Part shown: positions 50,570 through 62,160 of the stretch, one piece after another
Numbering within the stretch: the stretch's first letter is position 1
How the letters are laid out: each line of letters begins with the position of its first letter
From: Triticum aestivum
Taxonomy: Eukaryota; Streptophyta; Magnoliopsida; Poales; Poaceae
Assembly (NCBI RefSeq): GCF_018294505.1
Contig: NC_057803.1
Location: 685,904,010 to 685,968,009, forward strand
Direction: 5' to 3'
DNA: 64,000 bases
Notes under the pieces: generated by a model
What the model was told of the DNA's origin: nothing
Database searches by the model: none
Seen by the model: the letters and a program-made list of their open reading frames with translations, nothing else
Program-made: the position numbers and the translations under genes

Positions 50570-53276
50570 ATGCTGACACCATGTCTTGAGGAACCAACTC
50601 CGGCCGCCGGTGACACACAAAGCTGCACTTTACCTCCCCAAGCACTGGCCCCCTTTCCTTCCCTGTTTCCGTGCCCGAGCCCCTCCTCCTCTGCGACCCC
50701 AGCTGAGGCGATGCCGAAATCGTGCTGCTTCGCACCGACAGGCGAAGTAGGCGAAGCTCCTCCTCCAGCGGTTCTTGGCGCCACCACCCACACTCTCCGG
50801 GCCAGTAGGCGTCCACGAAGGCCGACTCCTCCGCCAAGGAGGAGATCATCATCTCCTTCGATGACGAGGAGGACCAGGTGCCGTCGCAGTTGCCCTGACT
50901 CCTCAAGGAGGCCGCTCTAATGGACGAAGATTTTGTCCGTCAGATCGAGATAATGACAGCGGTCGCTCTGTTACATGGGCCCACCGCCGACACGCATCAA
51001 GGAGGAGCCATCATCCCCGCCGCGCTACCGCATGAAGCGCGAGCCGGCGTCCCTGCTCCGGCCTGTGAAGGACGAGGCCGCCTTGTCCCAGCACAACCGT
51101 GATACGTCTCCAACGTATCTATAATTTTTGATTGTTCCATGCTATTATATTATCTTTTCTGGATATTTAATAAGCATTAATATGCTATTTTATATTATTT
51201 TTGGGACTAACCTATTAACCTAGAGCCCAGTGCCAGTTTCTGTTTTTCCTTGTTTTTTAGCTTCGCGGAAAAGGAATATCAAATGGAGTCCAAACGGAAT
51301 AAAACTTCCGCGATGATTTTTTTGGGACCAAAAGACACCCAGGAGACTTGGAGTCCAAGTCAGAAGATCCACGAGGCGGCGGCAAGGGTGGAGGGCGCGC
51401 CCTAGCGGGGGGGCTGCCCTACCTCGTGGGCCCCCTGTGACTCCCCTGACCTACTTTTTCCTCCTATATATTCACATATATTCCCGAACCTCCAGAAGCA
51501 CACACGAAAACACTTTTCCACCGCCGTAATCTTCTGTTCCCGTGAGATCCCATCTTGGGGCCTTTTCCGGCATCCTGCGGGGGGGGGGGGGGGGGGTGAT
51601 TCGATCACGGAGGACATCTACGTCAAGTCTATTGCCCTTTCGATAAAGCGTGAGTAGTTTACCTCAGACCTACGGGTCCATAGCTAGTAGTTAGATGGCT
51701 TCTTCTCTCTCTCTTTGATTCTCAATACCATGTTCTCCTCGATGTAATCTTTTTTGCGGTGTGTTTGTCGAGACCCGATGAATTGTGGATTTCTGATCAG
51801 ATTATCTATGAATATTACTTGAATCTTCTCTGAATTCTTATATGCATAATTTGATATCTTTGTAATTCTCTTTGAACTATCGGTTTAGTTTGGCCAACTA
51901 GATTGGTTTTTATTGCAATAGGAGAAGTGCTTAGCTTTGGGTTCAATCTTGCAGTGTCCTTACCCAGTGACAAAGTAGGGGTAGCGAGACACGTATTGTA
52001 TTAGTGTCATCGAGAATAAAAAGATGGGGTTTACATCATATGGCTTGAGTTTATTCATCTACATCATGCCATCTTACTTAAAGTGTTACTCTGTTCTTCA
52101 TGAACTTAATACTCTAGATGCAGGAATGAGTCGGTCGATATGTGGAGTAATAATAGTAGATGCAGGCAGGAGTCGGTCTACTTGACACAGATGTGATGCT
52201 TATATTACATAATCGTTGTCTTGGATATCGTCATAACTTTGCGCTTTTCTATCAATTGCTCGACAATAATTTGTTCACCCACCATATTATTTGCCTTCAA
52301 GAGAGAAGCCTCTAGTGAAACCTATGGCCCCGGGTCTATTTTCCATCATATTAGTTTCCGATCTACTAATTTACAATCTTTTATTTTCTGATCTATAAAC
52401 CAAAAAACCCAAAAATATTTTATGTTTAGTTTAGTTTTAATTATCTATCTCTATCAGATCTCATCTTTGCAAGTGACCGTGAAGGGATTGACAACCCCTT
52501 TATCGCGTTGGGTGCAAGTGTTTGTTTGTTTGTGTAGGTATTGGTGATTTGCGTGTTCGTGTCCTACTGGATTGATACCTTGGTTCTTAACTGAGGGAAA
52601 TACTTATCTCTACTTTGCTGCATCACCCTTTCCTCTTCAAGGGAAAACCAACGCAAACTCAAGAAGTACCAAACCGCGACGTCCAGATCGGACGCCGTGT
52701 GAAGGACGAGTCAGCCTCGCCGCCATACCGCCGTGGTGTCCAGGTTGGACGCCGGGTCAAGAAGGAGCCGGTGTCCCCACCACGCAGCCGGTGCGGCCAT
52801 ATGGACGTGCCATTGCCCCCCCGCGTGCTGCCACCGCTTGCCGTCAAGGATGAGTTGCTTCCCATGATCAAAAAGGTGTGGGGCCACCTCCTCCACTACC
52901 ATGCAGAAGGAAATTACGGCGGTGCCTCGGGCTCGAGGGCCGTCATCTCCGAGGCGGAGCGCGCGGCAAGGTACGACCGACGCAATGTCGATCGCCGCTC
53001 CGCATTTGCCAAGAGCGACGTGGCGACGGATTCGGTCCGCAACGACCCTGACCTCGTCGCCGCGTGGGCGCTCGACCACTCTATGACCACTGCGGAGACG
53101 GCCGCTAGGCGCAGCCGCTGCCTTGACAGTGAGCTCGCCATGATCAGCGAGGAGTGGTCGCTTAGCGACTTCTCCGCCAATGTCAGTCGCGGCAAGGCCG
53201 CCGCCAGGGCTCCAAAGGCCACGTTAGCAGTGGTCGTGGCGACACGTCACACAATGCAGCAGGAGGCGGAGTGACT
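50570..53276 (+). pseudogene. Decayed ORF with KEEP/SPP-rich repeats, split by a solo LTR
   Basis: Left part to 51099 and right part from 52672 form one continuous frame across the LTR if the LTR and one TSD copy are ignored. Before the LTR the frame reads IKEEPSSPPRYRMKREPAS; after it, VKDESASPPYRRG and VKKEPVSPPRSR, the same charged/proline repeat style. The right part continues to a stop at 53272-53274. Upstream, the segment starting MDEDFVRQIEIMTA is in a different frame and a stop lies between, so there was at least one frameshift. Lys-Glu-Glu-Pro / Ser-Pro-Pro repeats of this style occur in uncharacterised Triticeae proteins, sometimes inside transposons. I do not know the function. Confidence 0.55.
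51100..52671 (+). mobile_element. Solo LTR of a large-LTR Gypsy retrotransposon, 1,572 bp, TSD AACCG
   Basis: Starts TGATACGTCTCCAACGTATC, a very common Triticeae Gypsy LTR start, and ends AAGAAGTACCA. A perfect 5-bp duplication AACCG sits on both sides (51095-51099, 52672-52676). Landmarks are a TATA region CCTATATATTCACATATA near 51463, a poly-G run near 51580 and GACCGTGAAGGGATTGACAA near 52475. No internal sequence or second LTR is present, the signature of LTR-LTR recombination. Orientation is by the LTR's TATA direction. The family name (Sabrina/Fatima type) is not certain. Confidence 0.9.
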
Positions 53277-53722
53277 CCTATGAGAGCGGCAGGCAGCTGC
53301 CGGAGGGCTGTGATAGCCTTGTCCGACGAAAAAGGCTGTCGCGGCCCTCCGGCGCCATTCCGCCGCTAGAGGGACCCCGACGACGACGGCGACACCGAAA
53401 CTGACAGAGACAACGGTGTGGCAGGCCAGGTCGGCCACACGTATGAGGTGGTCGTTCGATATAGGGTTTAGTTTTTTTAGTTTTTGTGTTAAACGGTCGA
53501 AATATCGACCTTTTATGTAAATTATGTCCGAACTTCAACAAAATACGCCCGATTTGAACGAATTTCATCCAATTAATTTGAGTTATTAGCCAAATGTATG
53601 TGGGCAGCATTGGATGGTGGCCTCCAACAGTACTACATGAAATAAAATAATTATAACAATTTTGTAAACCATATTTTGGGCCTTATGAATATTATCTAAA
53701 AATGAATTTATGGTTATAAATA

Positions 53723-53726
<4 letters not shown>
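53277..53726. other. Downstream flank of the decayed ORF
   Basis: GC-rich to about 53450 and AT-rich after that (TTTATGTAAATTATGTCCGA). It could be the former 3' UTR of the split ORF. No gene is seen. Confidence 0.4.

Positions 53727-53816
<90 letters not shown>
53727..53816. repeat. (AT)n microsatellite, about 45 units
   Basis: Uninterrupted alternating AT for about 90 bp. The length is likely polymorphic and may be miscounted in assembly. Confidence 0.95.
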
Positions 53817-53818
<2 letters not shown>

Positions 53819-53935
53819 ATATGCACGCCAAATAAGATCCAAATAAAAAACATTGGGTTAAAAACCTATCAAAACTAGCCAAGATCTAGCAACATAAGCA
53901 AAATTTTAATTACTCTACTTTAATAGTCATCATTC

Positions 53936-54860
53936 TCTCAAAACAAAGAAGGAGCAAACCCCTGACTGCTTTCCTTATCCTCAAGAAAAGTCTCTTTCCT
54001 TCTCTCGTTGGTGCCGCTGCGGATTCGCCCCCGCCTTCAATGGCCTTCGGCATGTGGAGGTGCGGTGGATCTCGGCCCCCCGCCGGCGGGAGGGACCCCG
54101 TTCTCGGTTTTTGCTAGGTTGAACATCTTGGTTGGGGCTGTGTGGTGGTGGCGATGTCCCTGAGTAGCAATAATGTCTCCCACGTCCTATCCCCGCCCCG
54201 ATGGTGCGAATAGCATTGTCGGAGGATGTGTGGAGGTGTGTCTCCATCGAATCTCATAGGATTCGGTCGGTGCTGGTTTTCAGTGGATCTTTTTGGATCC
54301 AGTTTTTGCTCATCTCCGTTTGTGTGCTTCCAGGTTTGATCTTTCCTATCTACAACTCTCTTCATCGGCGATGGTTGCTGCTCTGGTGTGCTGGTCCTTT
54401 CGGGTCTTAGCACAATGACTTCCTGAATGTCTACTACAACAAGGTTTTCCCGGCTCCGGTGATGGATGGGCGATGATAGCGGCGCGCCTTCAACTCGCTC
54501 CAGTGCCTGTAGTCATCGCTAGGTTGTCCATAGACCTGATTGTAATTTTTATTACTCCCTCCATTCCCTTATACAATGCCACTTCGTTTTTCGTGTCAAA
54601 CTTTGACTTATAATTTTGGTCAACAAAATATGAATTATAGTTCATAAAAAATATATCATCGCTAAGTTCATTTCAATGTGCATCCAATTAAATACTTTTT
54701 GTGTCATATAACTTACTTTTTGTTGGTTAAATTAATGGTCAAGTTAGACATAGAAATATAAAGTGGCCTTGTATAAGGAAATTGAGGGAGTACCTCTTGT
54801 GTTTTCTGTACTGTCATGATTGATAAATAGATTAGAAATTTCTCTCGCAAAAAAACATAA
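53936..54860 (+). mobile_element. Short non-LTR retroelement (LINE-derived/SINE-like) with ~15-bp TSD
   Basis: Flanks are TAATAGTCATCATTC (53921-53935) and TAATAGTTATCATTC (54861-54875), 14 of 15 identical. The 3' end reads ATTGATAAATAGATTAGAAA then CTCTCGCAAAAAAAC, an A-tail typical of Triticeae non-LTR elements. The GC-rich body (53990-54540) has no long frame with reverse-transcriptase motifs. Without the embedded Stowaway (54555-54790) it is about 690 bp. It would have been mobilised by an autonomous LINE. Confidence 0.8.
54555..54790. mobile_element. Stowaway-type MITE nested in the non-LTR element, 236 bp
   Basis: The left end CTCCCTCCATTCCCTTATAC and the right end GTATAAGGAAATTGAGGGAG are inverted repeats, with TA at 54553-54554 and 54791-54792. 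Inner arms share TTGGTCAACAAAATATG-like and TTGTTGGTTAAATTAATGG sequences. It interrupts the 3' part of the retroelement and is therefore younger than it. Confidence 0.9.
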
Positions 54861-54875
54861 TAATAGTTATCATTC

Positions 54876-55109
54876 CAAAATTTGGCAATTTTGGGATGTG
54901 ACAACTTGAGTTCATCTTAAGGGTGAAATACCCCCACACCTCACCACATACATCAATATGTGCCTAGGGTCGGGTGACTGAATTCTGGTTGAAATAACAT
55001 TTGATCAAACTATTTTGGCTATAGAAATTGCATACAACCTTAGACGAAGATGATGAGAAAAACAAAAAATGTTCACCTCGACAAGATGAAGAGTTTTATC
55101 ATTGATCAC
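54876..55109. other. Short spacer, nothing recognised
   Basis: AT-rich spacer between the non-LTR element's duplication and the Gypsy LTR. No feature is seen. Confidence 0.5.
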
Positions 55110-55589
55110 TGAGGGAGTCCTGGATTAGGGGGTCTCCGGATAGCTGGACTATGTCCTTTGGCCAGACTGTTAGACTATGAAGATACAAGATTGAAGACTT
55201 CGTCTCGTGTCCGGATGGGACTCTCCTTGGCGTGGAAGGCAAGCTAGGCAGTACGGATATGGATATCTCCTCCTTTGTAACCGACCTTGTGTAACCCTAA
55301 CCCTCTCCGGTGTCTATATAAATCGGAGGGTTTTAGTCCGTAGGACACAACAATAACATACAATCATACCATAGGTTAGCTTCTAGGGTTTAGCCTCTCT
55401 GATCTCGTGGTAGATCTACTCTTGTACTACCCATATCATCAATATTAATCAAGCAGGACGTAGGGTTTTACCTCCATCAAGAGGGCCCGAACCTGGGTAA
55501 AACTTCGTGTCCCTTGCCTCCTGTTACCATCTGCCTAGACACACAGTTCGGGACCCCCTACCCGAGATCTGCCGGTTTTGACACCGACA
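55110..55589 (+). repeat. 5' LTR of the Gypsy element (480 bp)
   Basis: Starts TGAGGGAGTCCTGGATTAGG and ends TTTTGACACCGACA. It contains a TATA region (GTGTCTATATAAATCGG near 55313) with GGGTTTTAGTCCGTAGGAC after it. This is a well-known Triticeae LTR; I do not commit to a family name. Confidence 0.85.
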
Positions 55590-58559
55590 TTGGTGCTTTC
55601 ATTGAGAGTTCCTCTGTGTCATCGCCGGTAGGCTTGATGGCTCCTTCTATCATCGTTAGCGATGCAGTCCAGGGTGAGACTTTTCTCCCCGGATAGATTT
55701 TTGTATTTGGCGGCTTTGCACTGCGGGCCAATTCGCTCGGCCATCTGGAGCAGATTGAAAGCTACGCCCCTGGCCATCAGGTCAGGTTTGGAAGCTTAAA
55801 CTACACGGTCGATATCCGCGGACACTTGATCTTCGACGGATTCGAGCCTCTGCCTTGTGCGTCACACGGTCATGATGAGTACGATTTAGCTCTACCATCC
55901 GACAGTGTTTAGGAGATCGCACCGGCAGCCGCTTCGATCCTCAATTCGGAGCCAGTTGCGCCGTCCATGGACGGGTGGATGGACCCTGCCACGGAGGCCT
56001 TACCCTCATCGGCGATCGAGCCAAACATCGACCTTACTCTGCACGAGAGCCGTGTTGACAAACTGCCGGATCTCTCTCCGGCCACGGACTCCGAACCGCA
56101 TGCGCCCGTTCCTAGCGAATCCGATTGGGCTCCGATCATGGAGTTTACCTCCACGGATATTTTTCAGCCCTCGCCCTTTGGCGACATACTGAACTCGTTA
56201 AGGTCTCTCTCCTTGTCAGGAGGATCCTAGCCGAACTATGTCCGGCAGGATTGGGATGCGGACGACGAAGAAATTCGCGGCCCGCCCACCACCCACTTAG
56301 TAGCCACTATCAAGGACTTAACCGACATGCTCGACTTTGACTCCGAAGACATCGACGGTATGGACGACGATGCCGGAGACGGAGATGAACCACTGCCCAC
56401 AGGGCACTGGACAACCACCTCATCATACGATATATACATGGTGGACACACCCAAAGAAGGCAATGGCGACGAGACAACGGCGGATGACCCCTCCAAGAAG
56501 CAACCCAAGCGCCAACGTCAGCGGCACCACTCTAAGTCCCGCCAAAGCAAAAGTGGTGATACCGGCACAGGAGATAATAACACTCTGAATAGTGCCGAAG
56601 ATAACAACAATCCCCTCCAGCAAGATTTAGAGCAGGAGGATGGAGGAGCCAGCCCTCCTGAGAGAGCGGCAGACGGAGAAGCGGAGGATGATAATTACAT
56701 GCCCCCCTCCGAAGACGAGGCAAGCCTTGGCGATGACGAATTCGCCATGCTAGAGGATCCCGTCGAACAAGAGCGCTTCAAGCGCCGGCTTATAGCCACG
56801 ACAAATAGCCTTAAGAAAAAGCATCAGCAACTTCAAGCTGATCAAGATCTGCTAGCTGACAGATGGACTGAAGTCCTCGCAGCCGAGGAATATAAACCCG
56901 AGCGCCCCTCCAAGAATTACCCAAAATGCAGGTTGCTACCCTGACTAGAGGAAGAAGCGTATGACGCGGCTGATCGGCCACCTCGTGGCCACGATAAAGA
57001 GGCATTCCAGCCAAAAACTCAGCCTGCATCCCGACGCCATTCAAATAAAAAGGCATGGGGAAATACACCAGACCTACGAGACGTATTGGAGGACAAAGCA
57101 AAACATGAAAGATCGATCTACGGATCACGAGGGCGCGCCACTATGCGAGACGATAAACGTCAAGCCGGATAAATTAAAAGTCAATCCGGCCGGGCCGAAC
57201 ACAGCGGGCAAGACCCATTTGAGTTGCGTCGCGATATAGCCCAATACAGAGGCGCCGCACACCCCCTATGCTTCACAGACGAAGTAATGGATCATCAAAT
57301 CCCAGAGGGTTTCAAACCCGTAAATATTGAATCATACGACGACACAACAGATCCCGCGGTATGGATCGAGGATTTCCTCCTCCACATCCACATGGCCCAC
57401 GGCGATGACTTACACGCCATCAAATACCTCCCACTAAAGCTCAAAGGACCAGCGCGGCATTGGCTTGACAGCTTGCCAGCAGAGTCCATTAGTTGTTGGG
57501 AAGATCTAGAAGCCGCATTCCTCGACAACTTTCAGGGCACTTATGTGCGACCACCAGACGCCGATGACTTGAGCCACATAATTCAGCAACCAGAAGAATC
57601 AGCCAGGCAATTCTGGACACGGTTCCTAACAAAGAAAAATCAAATCGTCGACTGTCCGGATGCAGAGGTCCTAGTAGCCTTCAAGCATAACATCCGCGAG
57701 GAGTGTCTTGACCGGCACCTTGGACAGGAAAAGCCGAAATCTATGGCAGCCCTCACGACACTCATGACCCGCTTTTGTGCAGGAGAAGACAGCTGGCTGG
57801 CTCACAGTAACAACATATCAAAAAACTATGGTACTTCGGATACCAAGGACAGCAATAGCTGGTCACGTCGCAACAAACATAAGTGCCGCATTAACAGCGA
57901 TAATACTGAGGATACAACAGTCAATGCCAGATTCAAAGGCTCTAAACCCGGTCAGCGGAAAAATCCATTTAAAAGAAGCACTCCGGGCCCGTCCAATTTG
58001 GACCGCATACTCGATCGCTCGTGTCAAATACACAGTACCCCTGACAAGCCAGCCAACCACACCAACAGGGAATGCTGGGTGTTCAAGCAGGCCGGCAAGT
58101 TAATTGCCGAAGATAAAGATAAAGGGTCACTACTAGGGAAAACCTTATACACAGAATCTTAGCAGCAGCACGGTTTAAAAACAAACGCTATTGCTAATTA
58201 GCAGTAGCGAGCTTGAGGAAACCGCGCTACTAATAACCCGATAGTAGTAGCGCGGGTTTTTACCCCTCGCTACTACTAAGTGATTTCCACCGTGCCTCCC
58301 GGGACCAGTCGTAGTAGTAGCGTGGGTTATAAACCCCACGCTACCACCTGCATCTGCTCCCACCCCACCAACCACTCCACCGTCCACCCGCCCACGTTTA
58401 TCAAAAAAAAGTTCCACCCAAACCTCGATCCAAATCCCCTCCACCGCCGGCCTTCTTCCACCTCCTCTCCTCTCCCAATCCACGAGTGTGTGCAGCCCCG
58501 AGCGCTGCAGCCGGCCGGCCAGGCCTCCGCACGACCGCCGCCACTGCCACCCTCGCCCC

Positions 58560-60450
58560 TCTCCTGACTAGAAGATGACAAGAAGAGAATAGGTCAGGCG
58601 GCGGCTCTCAGTCCGTGATCCGCCAAGGGCTTGGACCTGGAGATCCACATCCATGGCCGACGGCTGGGACCTAGAGCTCCACCTCCATGGCGCTGGCCGC
58701 ATCTCCCCAATCGCGAGCTCGCGCGCCTGGACATGACCTCCATCTGTCCATCTGCTTCTGCTCCGTTCGGCCGACGACGCCATGGCCGCCAAGGTACTCT
58801 ATTGATCTACTTCCCTGTCCCTTTCCTTTTTTCCTTCCCTTCCCTCCCTCATGCGCAGCCAGCTTTGGTTTGCACAGGCGCAGACACACACACACACACA
58901 GCAGTGTTGCTGACTTATTGCGTGAGGCAGCAGGCGAGGTGAGGCGAGGCAGGAGAGGACTACCCCAAGATCCTACAAGCCCTCCTTCCTCCACAACAAT
59001 GAACAGATCCACCGGTCGTACCCACCTTCTTTCGATCCCCAATCTAATTTCTCTTCCTCTCTTGCAAAGGAAGGACAAATTTTATACTGTACCCGTCACT
59101 GTCGAGTCTCACAATCCCATATCAATTCATCTTCTCATCTATCTCAGTGGTGAATTACTACTATTATTATTATACATGCCGTCCTGTAGGTAAATTTGAC
59201 CTTAATTTTGGCCCAATGTATGTACTGTAGATCTGAAAGTCCGCTTCTCCAATTCTTCTTATTTAAATGAGGCCAACTTTGTTCAAAGCAGAGTTGAGTT
59301 GAATGAATCATTAGGTTCGTTGGGATTCCACCTATTTGTGGTGTCCTTCCTCTAGCTGCTGACTATTATTGGGAATTATTACTAGTTCATGAACTATTAT
59401 TGAATGAATCATTAAGTAGTATGTGTGTGTATGATAGGCCTGTTGTTGTGTTCATGTGAATATCATCATACTGTCATGTGGTAATTTCGTAGCGGATCAA
59501 TGTGTTGGATGATGGATCAATCTCTATATATCTGTTGTTGAATGGCTGCCCTGTGAATGGTTCTACGCTCTGTGATGAACAGATCATTGCGCGGCATGGC
59601 TTGTCGGCCTGTTCATGTAATGAGTTGTTGCTTGCCATAGCATATAGATCACTTATAAATGAAAATGGCCGATTTAACTCAGTTCAGTCCATTTTAACTC
59701 AGTTCATGCAATGTGTTTATTTTATCTTAATTCGGCATAGCATATAGAGGTTTATGTCTGGCCTATTCATGTAATGTGTTTATTTTAACTCAGTTCAGTC
59801 CATTTTATTTTTTGCAGATAACGGATTGTAAACAATTTTGAGTTGCCCACAAGAGAAATAGAGGTTTGGAGTGACAATTGAAGCCGGCACAAACTGAAAC
59901 TACCACAGGTTGCATGTGAAAATCCACCTTATGCATATATTCATTTATTTTTTAAGTTACCATTAAGAAAAACTCGAATATGAAAAAATCCACCTTCATT
60001 TTAATACTCTGCACAATATTGGATCATAGTTCACTTGTCATTTTATAGTTGTTTGCTTTGTGCTATTTAAATTACATATTATAGTAAACTGAAAGATGCT
60101 CTTGTCTGGTCCTTGAATAAAATTCCACTAGGCCTATGCGCCGTTGGACGGGGGTCATCCCCCTGTTCTAAAAAAATGCGCAGTTGGACTAGGTTTCCTT
60201 TTGTTCAGTTAGAATCTTGATGTTTTGTTTCCCCTATAAGTTAGCTAACTTCCCTTTTCTTGATGAAATTGTCAGGAGTGATGCTTTCTTCATATGTAAT
60301 TCTATCAGAGATATGTTCAATGTTCATGCAGAGCCATGGACCATTCTATTCTCTATGACCCCGGCGACGGAGGCTGCCAGGACGGAGCCAATGGCTCCAG
60401 CCAGCGAAGGGAAGGCAGATGGCGAGTGGGTCAATGTATTTGGGTGAGGA
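58560..60450 (+). other. Gene-like interior of the CACTA element, unidentified
   Basis: 58560-58796 is GC-rich and ends CGCCATGGCCGCCAAGGTACTC, which reads like a first exon (Met-Ala-Ala-Lys) with a splice donor. (CA)n follows near 58886. 60340-60447 ends TGTATTTGG followed by GTGAGG and reads like an exon coding an Ala/Glu-rich peptide. I cannot name a source gene for either piece; exons of the same captured dUTPase gene or of another gene are both possible. Sequence between them is AT-rich and intron-like. Confidence 0.35.
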
Positions 60451-61519
60451 AACCATGATGCTCTTCTTTACTTGTTTTTTGAGGAAGCTTTAGCCTCCCA
60501 CATGCGCATGGTAGATTCAGTTGTGCAAGTGGGTAGTATCTTGATTTCCACTAGACATGTTGCCATGGAGCTGAAAACAATTGATGCTTTGCATAGGTTC
60601 ATGGCCCTGCCATGTGCTTGCTCATCTCTATGTCCATGAGCAATAGCAAAATCAATCATTTAGTAGCATATCGTCTTAGACCTTAGTACTTGCCCTAGCA
60701 ACTGGATATACCGGACTCTATAGTGCTAGTGCACTTTCATTTTTGTTAAATTTGTACACCCTACCTGAGAAAATAGTAGCCGTCACTTAGCTTTTTCTTG
60801 GGGGCCTTATATAGGATGCACTTCCTCTATTACCGGACGACATCCACTAGGTTGATGATCCTAAACAGCCTGGGAGAGTGAATGCTTCAATGCTCATCAC
60901 ATACGTGTATGTAGAGTCTGGACTAGTTCATAATCTGTTTTCAACATTTGTACTACTAGATAAGTAGTAATTCTGAACAACTTTGTGGCTTACAAAAACT
61001 AGATTGCAAGTAATTCTTAACATCTTTGTAGCTTGCAAGAACATACTTGAAATCAGTTGACACATGACCCCCGCGACAGAAGGCACAGATTAATGCTAAT
61101 GATTTAGTAACTACAAATTTCTGTATTTTTCTTTGCCTTGTCCCGCCCGGCAATGTATTGTATTTGTCTTCCAAGACTGAACTTGGTGCCAAACATTGCG
61201 GCGCGAAGTAAACACATCACCCTACCTGATGTGGTACTATATATAGTAAATAACCTAACAAGAAATCTGCTAACACACAAAGTAATTTAGTTCACACATG
61301 CATTTCTGTGTTTCTTTTGGACTTTATGTTTTTCTATGCATATGCCAAATCTATATATTTAGTTTGAATAAGAAGTGAGGAATTAAGCATATATATTCGA
61401 CATGAGCCCCTTTAAATTGCTAGATGATAAGGAATCTTAACTTAATGGGTCTTGTGAATTGTAATATACTATTTAGTTTAACTGATGCAATTTGCGTACT
61501 AACAAGTTTTCACTTTCCC
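60451..61519. other. AT-rich CACTA interior without recognisable coding
   Basis: Intron-like sequence between the unidentified gene-like part and the dUTPase-derived segment. No protein similarity or repeat is recognised. Confidence 0.4.
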
Positions 61520-61728
61520 GACATGGGCGCAGGGGTGATCGACGCTGACTAGCGTGGCCCGGTGGGCGTTGTGCTCTTCAACCACTTGGAGGTGGACTTT
61601 GCTGTGAAGCACGGTGGCCATGTCGAACAGATGAACGTCCAGGGGATTTTGACACCGGAGGTCTTCGAGGTGGAGGTCCTCGACGCCATCGTCCGGGGGA
61701 AGGAGGATTCGGGTACATTGGCGTCTGA
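61520..61728 (+). pseudogene. Captured C-terminal part of a dUTP pyrophosphatase gene
   Basis: dUTPase hydrolyses dUTP to dUMP and keeps uracil out of DNA. The segment reads GAGVIDAD, a stop where the family has Tyr, then RGPVGVVLFNH, VDFAVK, a degraded motif IV (HVEQMN where RVAQMI-like is usual) and TPEV. Near the end, after a one-base frame slip, it reads GGFG-IGV and a stop, matching the C-terminal GGFGSTG motif V. Motif III loses its Tyr (TAG at 61550-61552) and the frame is broken, so it is non-functional. It lies wholly inside the CACTA element. The 5' motifs I and II are not seen. Confidence 0.8.
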
Positions 61729-61929
61729 ACTCCAAGCCTTGGTAGATACATCTAGAGAAGTGATTTGTTTAGGTTGGTGGTGGACCACTAGGGGAGGTAC
61801 TTTGATGATGGTTGTGTGTCTGATGTTAAATGGAATCCTGAGATGGTTCTGTGACGTTGGTTTGCTTTGCAATGGACGTATTACCATTCATGAATACCAC
61901 ATCTAACTTTTATTTTTTTAATTCCTAAA

Positions 61930-62160
61930 TTGTTAGTAGTAGCGTGGGTTAAAAGTGAGCGCTACTAGTAGTTAGGTTAGTAGTTAGGTTAGTAGTAGCG
62001 TGGGTGTTAGCTTAGTAGTAGTGCGTGTGCACCCGCGCTACTACTAATCATTTAGTAGTAGCGCGGGTTTAGCCCACGCTACTAGTAACAGTTAGCTGTA
62101 GCGCCTTATTGGTAGCGCGGCTGTCCGCGCTGCTGATAGCCTAAAAACCCGCGCTGCTGC
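61930..62160. repeat. Right subterminal repeat array of the CACTA element
   Basis: TAGTAGTAGCGTGGGTT and inverted AACCCGCGCTGCTGCTA-type units occur many times within 230 bp. They mirror the left array at 58190-58345. Confidence 0.8.

Noticed and set aside
58687..59193. 168-codon ORF in the CACTA interior.
   Set aside because: It runs through the likely splice donor and a (CA)n tract with no domain similarity. I kept only the gene-like exon/donor observation.
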